Part shown: positions 37,841-48,200 of the stretch, piece after piece
How positions within the stretch are numbered: the first letter of the stretch is position 1
Layout: each line of letters begins with the position of its first letter
NCBI RefSeq assembly: GCF_003324525.1
Contig: NZ_QGDC01000011.1
Coordinates: 20,268 to 84,267, forward strand
Direction: 5' to 3'
DNA: 64,000 nucleotides
Source: Mucilaginibacter hurinus
Lineage (GTDB): Bacteria > Bacteroidota > Bacteroidia > Sphingobacteriales > Sphingobacteriaceae
Notes under the pieces: generated by a model
Databases searched by the model: none
What the model saw: the letters and a program-made list of their open reading frames with translations, nothing else
What the model was told of the DNA's origin: nothing
Made by a program: the position numbers and the translations under genes

Positions 37841-40192
37841 TTAAATTGAAAATGAATTATCTCCCGCTTTCAGTACATGCTCATTGCCTTTCCATACCAA
37901 CTTACCAGAGGTGTTTTGCGGTAAACTGATTTTTATTTTCCATTTCCCTTTATCAAGCAAGTATGAAGCGGCCACCTTGCCGTTAGGATGCAGTATCTCG
38001 CCGCTTATTTTGGTTAGTGATCCCAAATGGGGCTCTATCCTAATTTTGCTAAAGCCAGGTGCATCGCTATCAATACCTAATATGGTCCGAAAGAATTCGA
38101 TGTTTGGGCTGCTGCCCCAGGCATGACAATCTGAACGTGTATGTTCAACGTTCGAATCTTCGGTCCAGGTAGTCAAGCCGTACCTGATGTTCTCGCGCCA
38201 GATGTCCAGCCAGTTCATGTAGTCGTTACCCAAACCGGCTTTTACCAGCGCCTGGTGCAGGTAATACTTAAAGTAAATGGTGCATTGGGTAAGTGTACTG
38301 TCAGTCAGCATCTTTTTACCAAGAGCGGGCATATCAGCTTCATTTACCATGCCTGTTAGTATTGCGAGCGAATTGGCGTGCTGCGAGAAGGTGTTCTTTT
38401 CTTCCGAATCAGCATACATCATTTTTTCGGTGCTCCAATATCTTTGCCGAACGGTTTGCTGTAACTGGGCTGCCTTTTTATTATAGATATCGGCGTAGGC
38501 CTGCATACCCATTTTAGCTTCAAGCTGCGCAGCCCACTGGTAAGCCCATAGCAACTGCAGGTCTAAAATGGATGAACCGTGGTCGTCCTTTGGTCCGCCC
38601 ATGTTCCAATTTTTACCACCAACCCAGTCAACAAATGTCCAGTATGGCGTGTTTTTGAGCGAGCCATTAGGTTGCTGATATTTTTGAAAGAAGTTGAGTA
38701 TCGAGCGTGTGCCGGCAAGTTTATCCTGTAAAAAAGCCTCGTCACCGCGGTACATCCAGTAATCGTGCAGCATCCCGATATACCATAACGAAAACGTTGA
38801 TATTACCTGGGTACCTTTTGTTGGATAACGGCTGTAAGTAACGCCCTCGGCCAGGCGCGAGTGGTCCATCAGGTTGATAGCGTTTCGTGCCAGGCGGTCA
38901 TCACCCGCGTAATAGTACGATACCATGGCTTGTATACGGGTATCACCTATATATTGCAGTTGTTCATAGTAAGGGCAGTCGGTGTACGTTTCAAAAGCGT
39001 TAAGGCGTGCCGTGCGCCAGCCTATGTCCAGGATTTTTTTAGCTTCGGCGTCGGCGCTGTTATAAACCGCGTTCACTTTAAACGGGTATCCTGTAAAGGT
39101 TCCGTAAAGGTCGTCTATAACCAGCGGTTCGCTTTTGGTTGAAACGATTAACTCTACATACCTGAAGGTACGGAAGTTGAGATTGGTGTAAGATTGACCG
39201 GCATTACCATTTGAAATAATGCTGTCTTTGCGTCCTACAAACTGTTTGCCTTCTATCACATCCCTGTTGCCTTTGCGGCCCGACTTAGGGTCGGCATACA
39301 TGGATTCGGCGTATTTGAGCGAGATGCCAGCGTTTTTGCCTTTACTGAAATTTAAAGTGACGTAAGCGTTTGTTAAATACGTTTGATCAAGCAGTAGTTT
39401 AACTGTTGTTTTAGCCGGAATAACCAATGTCGCTTTTGTACCCGGGAATGTTGCCGGCGCCTTAATTCCGGTAGCCTTACGTAATTTTGGAATGCGCTCA
39501 TACTTTAACTCCATCTGCGGAAGCGGTGAGGGTACCAGCATCCATACAAAACCATCCCACTGCCCCTTTAGCTTAGGATCAAATGTATTGGCGGCGTTGG
39601 GCCAGGCGGTGTCATCAAAGCCGCTAGTTGTCCACCCCTGCACCACCGACCTATTCATATCTACCATTTCTCCGGTGCTGGCAGCGAAAAAGTAGCCTGG
39701 GATGGGACCGTAACCGGCATCTTTAAGTACTTTCCAGCTGTTACCTGTGTTAATTATTTCTTCGGCCGATGTATTACCTTGCAAAATAAAACCGGTGCGC
39801 AAACTAACCTGTGCCTCGGGGCGGTGCTGTGCCTCATTCCAAACCTGGGCCGCTATGATATTTTTACCTGCGGTGAGATACGGTGCAAGGTCAATAGTCT
39901 CGTAATTCCAGTAGTGCAAGTCGCCGCGCGCAGGGCCTTGTGATACCAATTTACTGTTGATATACAATTTGTAACGGTTATCGGCTGATACATGGATATA
40001 AAATGAAGCAGGTTTAGCCGCCAGTTCGATGTTTTTCCGGAAATAATATACCCCGTAATCCCGGCCTTCGTCGTTAGGCGCGGCTATCCATTTTGCATTC
40101 CACTCGCCACGGGTCGGTGTGTTTTGTGCACTGGTATTTTGTGTGTTTAAAAAAACTGTAAGAACTGATAGGACAATAAAAAACAATCTCAT
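37841..40192 (-). CDS. Alpha-L-rhamnosidase (GH78-like)
   Basis: About 783 residues from ATG 40192. The ATG at 40246 adds 18 residues before the signal peptide MRLFFIVLSVLTVFLN, so 40192 is preferred. Mature enzyme: N-terminal beta-sandwich (about 40-180, with YRLYINSKLV-like repeats), second beta-sandwich, (alpha/alpha)6 barrel at about 395-720 with YTDCPYYEQLQYIGDTRIQ (the GH78 Asp and Glu region) and TWTEDSNVEHTRSDCHAWG, and a C-terminal beta domain. It removes terminal alpha-rhamnose from plant pectins or glycosides in the periplasm. It is transcribed in the same direction as the oxidoreductase upstream of it. Confidence 0.88.
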   Translation of the reverse strand: MRLFFIVLSVLTVFLNTQNTSAQNTPTRGEWNAKWIAAPNDEGRDYGVYYFRKNIELAAKPASFYIHVSADNRYKLYINSKLVSQGPARGDLHYWNYETIDLAPYLTAGKNIIAAQVWNEAQHRPEAQVSLRTGFILQGNTSAEEIINTGNSWKVLKDAGYGPIPGYFFAASTGEMVDMNRSVVQGWTTSGFDDTAWPNAANTFDPKLKGQWDGFVWMLVPSPLPQMELKYERIPKLRKATGIKAPATFPGTKATLVIPAKTTVKLLLDQTYLTNAYVTLNFSKGKNAGISLKYAESMYADPKSGRKGNRDVIEGKQFVGRKDSIISNGNAGQSYTNLNFRTFRYVELIVSTKSEPLVIDDLYGTFTGYPFKVNAVYNSADAEAKKILDIGWRTARLNAFETYTDCPYYEQLQYIGDTRIQAMVSYYYAGDDRLARNAINLMDHSRLAEGVTYSRYPTKGTQVISTFSLWYIGMLHDYWMYRGDEAFLQDKLAGTRSILNFFQKYQQPNGSLKNTPYWTFVDWVGGKNWNMGGPKDDHGSSILDLQLLWAYQWAAQLEAKMGMQAYADIYNKKAAQLQQTVRQRYWSTEKMMYADSEEKNTFSQHANSLAILTGMVNEADMPALGKKMLTDSTLTQCTIYFKYYLHQALVKAGLGNDYMNWLDIWRENIRYGLTTWTEDSNVEHTRSDCHAWGSSPNIEFFRTILGIDSDAPGFSKIRIEPHLGSLTKISGEILHPNGKVAASYLLDKGKWKIKISLPQNTSGKLVWKGNEHVLKAGDNSFSI

Positions 40193-40393
40193 TTTCGGTT
40201 GTATAGTTGGGTGCTGTTCGTCCACAAAAGCGCTTGCAGCTATCATTTAATCTTTTTTTACAAAAAATTCAAGCAAGTACTTTATAGGTGTAGCAATAAT
40301 AGTGAATACGATTTTCAGAGTGTCCTGAACTATCATGAACATATGCGCTGTATCACAGATATATTACAATACAGTGGGGCTGCTATATAACAG

Positions 40394-40423
40394 AAATGCC
40401 CGGTTGATATAGCCCGGGCATTT
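40394..40423 (-). terminator. Terminator downstream of oxidoreductase
   Basis: Perfect 10-bp stem AAATGCCCGG/CCGGGCATTT with a 10-base loop, just 3 bases after the stop of the minus-strand oxidoreductase. Confidence 0.8.
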
Positions 40424-40426
40424 GGT

Positions 40427-41749
40427 TTAACCTTTAGGTATTTTATAACCGTTGTGGTAGCTTGCCGATAGTAATTTGTTGGCATCGCTATTGGTAAATA
40501 GTTTTTTGCCATCGTCCCAGTGCAATTTATCACCTACACGATAGGCGATATTGCCCATTTGCGATATGGTAGCTATATGAGCCCCGGCTGTAATAGGACA
40601 TTTAAGTTCATCAAATTTACGCGAGCGTATTACATCAAAAAAGTTCTGACAATGCTTTACAAGGCCTTGATCTGTAGGTTTTTGTAGTGGCACGGCTTCC
40701 ATAAGCGCTTTGTCGCCTTTTATCTCCGGTATAACTTCCCAGCCGTTACGGTTTAGCACCAGGGTGCCGTTGTTACCTATAAATGCCACACCATGATCGC
40801 GCCCGTAAGGGCCGCCGGCTATGCCCATGGCCTGCTCCCATTGTATAAAAAAGTCATCGTACTCATAAACGGTTGTCATGGTGTCCGGTGTTTGCTGTGC
40901 ATCATCCGGGAAAGCGAATTTTCCGCCCGTGGACGTAATGCTCTTGGGCGAACCCGCTTTCATAGCTATCAGGGCGAAGTCTATCATGTGCACACCCCAG
41001 TCTGTCATCAGGCCGCCGCCAAAATCCCAAAACCATCTAAAGTTAAAATGAAAACGATTTATGTTAAATGGCCTTTTAGCTGCAGGTCCAAGCCACATAT
41101 CATAATTTACTCCGGGCGGGGTAGGGATGTCAGGTTGTTTTGGTACCGAATCTTTCCAGCCAATGTAGGCCCAGGCTTTAGCCGATCTTACCTTTCCGAG
41201 CTTGCCCGACTGAACAAAATTCACGGCGTCCTGGAAATGCTGTACGCTGCGCTGCCATTGGCCAACCTGTATAGCTTGCTTATATTTTTGCCCGGCAGCT
41301 ACCATAGCAGCACATTCTACTACCGAACTGCCTGCGGGTTTTTCTACATATACATCTTTACCGGCCTGCACCGCCTCTACCATCATCAGGCAGTGCCAGT
41401 GATCAGGCGTACCTATAATAACGGCATCAATATCTTTGTCGGCCAGTAATTTCCGATAATCGGTGTAGGTTTTAACTTTAATATTATCTTTTGCCAGTTC
41501 GGCGACGCGTTTATCAATCAGGCGCTGGTCAACATCGCAAATCGCTACAGCTTTTATACCCGGCAAACCGCGCATAATATTCAAATTATACCAGCCCATC
41601 CCGTTGATGCCTATCAGCGCAAGGTTTATAGTATCTGATGCTGAGTATATTTTGCGTGGCGTGCCAAATACGTTAAGAGGCAGCACACTTGCTATACCTG
41701 CCCCTGCGGCCAGTATAGACGCCTGGCCCAGGAAATTCCGTCTTTTCAT
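40427..41749 (-). CDS. Gfo/Idh/MocA family oxidoreductase
   Basis: About 440 residues. A twin-arginine-type export signal (MKRRNFLGQASILAAGAG) makes it periplasmic. Rossmann domain at about 35-160 (LIGINGMGWYNLN, AVAICDVDQ), then EKPAGSSV and the family motif GTPDHWH, then the second domain with KSITSTGGKF. It reduces or oxidises a sugar or polyol with NAD(P). ATG 41749 is chosen over 41767 because the signal starts there. Its neighbours suggest action on plant sugars. Confidence 0.87.
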   Translation of the reverse strand: MKRRNFLGQASILAAGAGIASVLPLNVFGTPRKIYSASDTINLALIGINGMGWYNLNIMRGLPGIKAVAICDVDQRLIDKRVAELAKDNIKVKTYTDYRKLLADKDIDAVIIGTPDHWHCLMMVEAVQAGKDVYVEKPAGSSVVECAAMVAAGQKYKQAIQVGQWQRSVQHFQDAVNFVQSGKLGKVRSAKAWAYIGWKDSVPKQPDIPTPPGVNYDMWLGPAAKRPFNINRFHFNFRWFWDFGGGLMTDWGVHMIDFALIAMKAGSPKSITSTGGKFAFPDDAQQTPDTMTTVYEYDDFFIQWEQAMGIAGGPYGRDHGVAFIGNNGTLVLNRNGWEVIPEIKGDKALMEAVPLQKPTDQGLVKHCQNFFDVIRSRKFDELKCPITAGAHIATISQMGNIAYRVGDKLHWDDGKKLFTNSDANKLLSASYHNGYKIPKG

Positions 41750-41767
41750 TGAATATATTTTTTGCAA

Positions 41768-42203
41768 GTTATAAGATATGAGTTTGCTTAATTGGTACAG
41801 TAAAAGTAGCGGAAGTTTTTATCCCTGCACAGTTCATCATAAAAAAGATACACAACAGGGGTTGATAAATACAATTTTTGATATGGAGCCTCAGTTGCTT
41901 TAGCATCAAAGGTTGCAGTCTTTATTTTACAGGAGGTAATTCGCCACTTATTTGGCGAGTGTGAAATCTGATCCGTATTGGCTGAATTATCGGGATCCAA
42001 GGCTAACTAATAACCCGGGCACGCGATATTGCCGCCGTTTACTGCCACGATAACATCTGGCCGCCACATCGTCACCAAACGTCCTCACTTCCTTTGAGCT
42101 CCCTTGGTTGTTTTGGATATAATAATGAAATTTGTGGTTAGCGGCATTATACTAAAGGGACACTATTGAATAGACCCCTTTAGGTGCGCCTAAACAAAAA
42201 TTT
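41768..42203. other. Intergenic region with a possible gene remnant
   Basis: 436 bases. On the minus strand a frame at 41788-42000 encodes a protein-like sequence, with NKWRITSCKIKTATFDA and KLYLSTPVVYLFYDELC, but it has no recognised family, no clear ribosome binding site and an A/T rich downstream part. It may be a decayed lipocalin-like domain. Confidence 0.3.
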
Positions 42204-45200
42204 CTAATACTTTAATATTATATATCCCGATTTCCTTAATATTTGTTTTTCCACGCTATATTCAAGCAAATAAAAGTAAGTGCCTTCAGGTTGCCGCTGT
42301 CCGTTAAGGCCTTGGCCATCAAATACCTTTTCCCTGTTATCATAATTCTCAACATAAAAAACCGGCACCCCTTTGCTATTCATAATAGACAATTTATTAA
42401 CAGGGTAAGCATCGATATTCGTTATACGCAAATAATCATTTATGCCATCGCCGTTAGGTGATACAGCAAGTTGTACAACCGGTTGAGGCAGTATCCCGGT
42501 AAGACTATTTGTTGGCAGTATCCTTGATGTCGCTTTGCTGATAGTTAACGTTGCCCCTGTGTAACTAATATTGTAATTATTTGACGTGGCACCCGCGATT
42601 GTGATAGGATATGTGCCTTCGGGTGATGATGTCGTCGCCGTCGTGCTTATAATCGGCTGCGATGTCAGGCTTGCGATATTGTCATTGTAGACAAAGCCGG
42701 TGTAGGTAGCGTCAAGGATTGGATTGGCTGTGCCAACTGTTTTGCTCTTATCGTTTGCTTTTATCACAAGGTTTGCTTTTTTCACCGTAAGTGCCTGGCT
42801 AAATGTAAGTCCGCTAACTTTTGCAGTGATGGTGGTTATACCTGCATTCTTTATATGCAACTTACCTTCTACTATACTAATTACATTGGTATTGCTGCTG
42901 GTATAGGTTATGCCGGGTACGCCCGGTTTGGGGTTAAAATCAGGCATGCCGTAAGTTATGGACGGATAAGGCTTCACGGTTAAAACACCCGGTACATATT
43001 TGAAAATGTAATTGGGTGATTCGCCACCGCTAACATTCAGAGGATAATTCCCTGCAGAGGAAGTGATCGAAGCAGTTGTTGTTACAGCTGGCGGTTGTAA
43101 TATATCTTCAGGTGTGTCATTGTTGACAAAGCCATTGTAGCTTAAAGTAAAGTCCGGGTTACTTTCACTATAGGTCCGACTGACGCTGTTAGCGGTAACT
43201 GTTAATGTAGCTTTTTTAACCGTCAGTACCTCTCGTATTACGGTTGTGCCTACTTTAGCGGTAATGGTTGTTGTGCCGGCACCGGCGGTATGTATTTTGT
43301 TGGCGATGATGGTGGCTACAGCTTCATCGCTGCTGGTATAGCTTATACCTTTTACATCCGGCCTTGGGTTGAAATCCGCTGTGCCGTAAGTAACTGATTG
43401 CCCTTTTGTAAAGGTAAATCCATCAATAGTGGCCTCGCCATTTAAGGTTTTTATGACAATAGTCCCGGTTGCACCGTCGCCTACTACAGCAACTATTGTG
43501 TCTGCCGATATTGCCTTAAATGATTGAGCAGCTTTACCACCAAAGGCAACGGCGGTTAAACCTTCAAGATGACTCCCGGTAATAATTACTCGCGAACCTG
43601 TACCCGCTAATAACGGTTGCGCTGATGTAATTGCAGGTTTTAACACGGGGCCGTTGTGAATAATAACAAGTTTTTTATTTTTAAAGTCAACCGTTACTAT
43701 ATCTACCCTTCCATCGCTATCAACGTCCCTCGCTGTTGTGTTAGTGAAGTTGCTTATTTTGCTGATAATAGGAGTGGGATTTGCAAAGGAGACGTTACCC
43801 TTTGTGGATTGATTTCGAAAATAATCTATAGACGAGGATGATGGCGACAAAAGATCTATTTTACCATCACCGTCAATATCAGCTCCGCTTAACGCAGGTA
43901 CAAGCGGAGGGGTGGCCATTTTTTTGGGCGTGCCAAATATGGTTTCATTTGCCGCAACGTTTAAAGATGTGTTACGCGAAAGGTAACCATAATTATACCA
44001 GGTATTACTCATAAACAGATCGGGTTTATTGTCGCCATCAAAATCGGCCGGGATAAAGTAACCTGGAGAGAAGCCCAAACCTATGAATAGTTGTGTTCTA
44101 ACAAAGTCAGTTGCAGAAAAGTTGCCTGGAACAGTTTTATTTTTGTTTAAATCTATGCGTCCGTAATCGGCTACACTAATAACATCGGGTTTGTTATCTC
44201 CGTCTGCATCAGTAACAGCGAAAGAACGCCCCCCTGACTCCGGTAGGTGTACATATGGGCCGAATGAAATGCCTTCTTTGGTAGTGATATTAGGATAATA
44301 TACAGGAGCATCCGTTGCAGCTATCAGATCGGGTCGGCCGTCCATATCCATGTCCCGTAGTTGTATCAAACCTTCCTGGCCTTCGATGTTTTCAAGTATT
44401 GTTCTTTCGAATGCGATATTACTCCCATTCGAAGTATTTCGCAATAAGATAACGCTGCGTGCTATGCCCAATAATATGTCTTTTTTCCCATCTCCATCTA
44501 TATCGCCAATTACCCAAGACGAAATTTGTATGCCATTGAGCAAATCAACTCGTGTTGAAAAAGATGACCGTGACAGCACAGCATCAGTTCCATATTTGAT
44601 AACAGAGACAGAATCATTGTGCAATACCAATAAATCCATATTGCCGTCATTATCAAAATCATCAAAGGCATATTTGTTCGCATTTATAGCAATTTCCGTT
44701 TTATTTGAGAAGCTAACTTTCCCCACCGTGTTGGTTACCATAAAAGGTAAATTAGATACACCCGTCAAACGGTTTTCAATATTGGTGACAGTGAATTGGT
44801 TTGCGCCGCCCCCGGGTACAATTATCTCCAGTTGTGTTTTGCTGGATTTTTTAACTTTTGCTTTTAATGGACCGAAATAAACCACATTTTTTTCAGGATT
44901 AACATTAAAATTATCTCCATTGATAATAACTGTTGATCCAAGCGGACCCTGCGCAGGTGCGAATGATAAAAGAGTAGGCGGTTGGTTATATAAAAACCCC
45001 CGGATAGTACCAATCCCACCAGGGCCCTTAACCGAGATAAGCCCCGTAGCGCCTGCACCTGGTTTTGCGCTTATGCTGGTATCAGAAATTATAGTAAATG
45101 AGGCGGCGGCCACTCCGCCAAACTTAACTTCGGTAGCCTTGCTAAAGTTCCGTCCTAACACAGAAACTGTGGCGTTACTCCCATCACCGGATACTTTGAA

Positions 45201-48200
45201 TGAGCTTATAACAGGCGGGCGTATATATTTAAAGACAGTAGATATAGCATTGCCGCCAAAATTGGTAACTATAATAGTGTCAGTGCCTGTATACTCAGGT
45301 ACAGTGACTTTTATAACTGTAGATGAAGTGGGTTGAACAGCTACATGAGTTTCACCAAACTGAACAACATACACGTTTGTAAAGTTGGTACCGTTAATAG
45401 TTAGCTCAGTACCGGCAGCCGCCGTAGCAGGGCTAATCGAACTTATAGTTGGCGCAGCATACCAGTTAAACCCGTTGTATGCAGCGGTGCCGCCGGGAGT
45501 TTTTAGGGTGATACTACCGGTTTTGCCATTGCCAACGCGAGCTATTACCATATTTTCTTTTACGCTTACAATGTCAGCCTTTACCCCGCCTACCGCCACT
45601 TCAGTTGTATGTAGCAAGTACTGCCCTGTTATAGTTATCTCGGTATCCTTACCACCAAAGTCAGGTGAGCATGAGTATATTCGTGGCTGACTTATGAAGC
45701 TAAATTTCTGATAATATGTTCCTCCATCGGTGCCACTAATTTCGATGCCGTCACCAGAGTTGAGGGCTACTACCGCAGTAATTTTTTCCGAAGAAACTAC
45801 AGTAAATGAGGAGGCGTTAATTCCTCCAAATCTTACTGAATTAATATTGCCTAAATCACTTCCAATGATATCAACCTTTTGGCCGGGACCGGCCGCAAGC
45901 GGGGTTATGGTGTCAATTTTGGGATTAGTATATTTAAATCCGGCTATTGTTGCTGTGCCGCCAACCGTGGTAACGGTAACATCGCCGCTCGCTCCTTCAG
46001 CAACAGTCGCCTGTATAGATGTAGAAGAGTTAGTGTAAAAATTGTGCGCCCGCACACCACCGAATTTCACATCAGTAACGCCGATAAAATTGGTGCCTGT
46101 AATAATTATCGTCCCAAACCTGCCTTGATTCGTAGGCGAAATTGATGTAATTGCCGGAGCTCCTACCCAGGTAAAGTTCTCAAAGGTCCCCTTACCCTTT
46201 GGTGAAGAGACAATAACACTGCCTGATTTGCTGTTTTTTGCCGGATAAGCCTCTATTGTATTACCTGACACTGTAAAAGATTCTGCCGGAACACCGCCAA
46301 AACTAACCTCTGTAACGCCAGTGAATCTTTCGCCGCTAATGGTTATAGGCTTAGTTGACAGGGGGCCCCCAAATATTGGGTTTATATAAAAAATAGACGG
46401 CCCTGAATGTATAAAATTGCCCAAAAAACCTATTCCCAAATCGTTTTTAACTAATATATTTCCTGTTTGGCCCTGCCCTACAACGGCTCTTATCTCGGTG
46501 TCAGAAATTACGGAGAATGATGTTGCCGGCACTCCACCGAAGCTAACTTCGGTAATGCCGGTGAAATTAACGCCTTTAATAGATACTGTTTGACCTATCG
46601 AAGCAAAGTTTGGACTAAATGATTGTATGCCAGGTCCCTTATGTAAAAAGCCTTCTACAGTGGAAGTACCTCCGTCGGTGGTTAGTGTTATAAAAGTTGC
46701 AAAGTATTGCGGTACTGTGATTTCAATAGTAGTATCAGACAGTTTTCTAGGTTGCGAATAAGAGCCGCCAATGCTTAAATTATATAAAATGCCTAAATTT
46801 TTAACAGTGACAATAATTTTATCTCCGGCTGCACCGGATTTAGGTGAAAAGTTTACGATGGAGGGCTTTGGTAATACTACAAAGTTGGGATAGGTAACGG
46901 TTCCCCCTTCCGTTGTAACAACGAGGTTGCCGCTTATTGATCCCGGGCTCACCTGGCCAAATATCTGGTACGGTGAAGTATAGGTAAGCTTAGCTGCCAC
47001 GCCGCCAATAGTAACAGTGGCGCCATCCAGGTTATAGCCTGAAATATTAAAGCTTCCGTTTTCAGCCGCGGTTGTAGGATATACATCTTGCAAAGTAGGA
47101 GGCGGAAGAATTGTAAAATTTTCATAGGTAGAAGTGCCCGAGGTGCCCGTAAGTGTAATGCCGCTGCCTGAACCCGCTGCTATCACTGCAGTAAGTTGAG
47201 TTGGCGAAATGATTTTAAACGATGATGCCTCAACCGTACCGAACTTTACCGAAGTCACGCGGTTAAGCTCGGTGCCGTTAATTGTAACAGTTTTACCTAC
47301 GCCTGCCTTTAATGGACTTACTGATGATATTTTAGGCGGGTATATAAAGTTAAAACCGTTATACCAGGCTTGGCCGCTTGGTGACTCCACCAGTATCCTT
47401 CCTGAAGCTCCGTCGCCGACGGTAAACTCAATTTCGGTTGGGGATATGATCTTGAACGACTCATCCCATCCTTCAAATGACACGTAGGTAAGGTTAGTAA
47501 AATTAGTGCCGGTTATTTTTATTTTAGAACCCTTCCAACCGGATAAGGGTGAAACAGCAGTAATGGTGGGAGGGGGTATCACGGTGAAGCCGCTTGCCCG
47601 GGCTGTTCCGTAAGGGTTAGTTATGGTAATATCACCAGAGACGGCCCCTTCAGGAACCACAAGGGTCATTACATCTTCCGTGCCTGATTTAACAGAATAA
47701 CCGGTGACACGCTTGCCGCCTAACATAACGGTGGTGACACCTTCAAAATATTTGCCTTTTATTATTATATCGCCGCCCGGATGTGAAATTTTTGGCGAAA
47801 ATGAGAAGATAACGGGTGGCTTTGGAGGCACAATAACATTTATTGTTATAGTAGCCGAACTGCTCCCATAGGCATTAGTAGCTAGAATACGATAGACAGT
47901 GGGATAATTGCGTGAGAGTTCAGTCGGAGTTCCTGTAATTGCTATTGAACTATTAAACGACAGACCTTTGGGCAACGCAGGTAAATGGTAGCCGGTAGTT
48001 ATGAGCCTGTAAAAGCCCCTGCGCTGGAAGCTCCCTCCGGCAATTATATTCCAATCATCATCAATTGCCAACAATTCGTCAATTCTACCTTCAATGGCTT
48101 GATTTTTATCATTGTAATAATGGGTTTCAATAGTATTTACCGCCCCGTTTGGGCTGATTATTCTGAAACTGCCGACATGGCTGGAGAGTATAACATAACC

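Noticed and set aside
44350..46145. Several plus-strand frames of 90-176 codons within the giant surface protein gene
   Set aside because: They are antisense to IPT/TIG repeats; the repeats create long open reverse frames.
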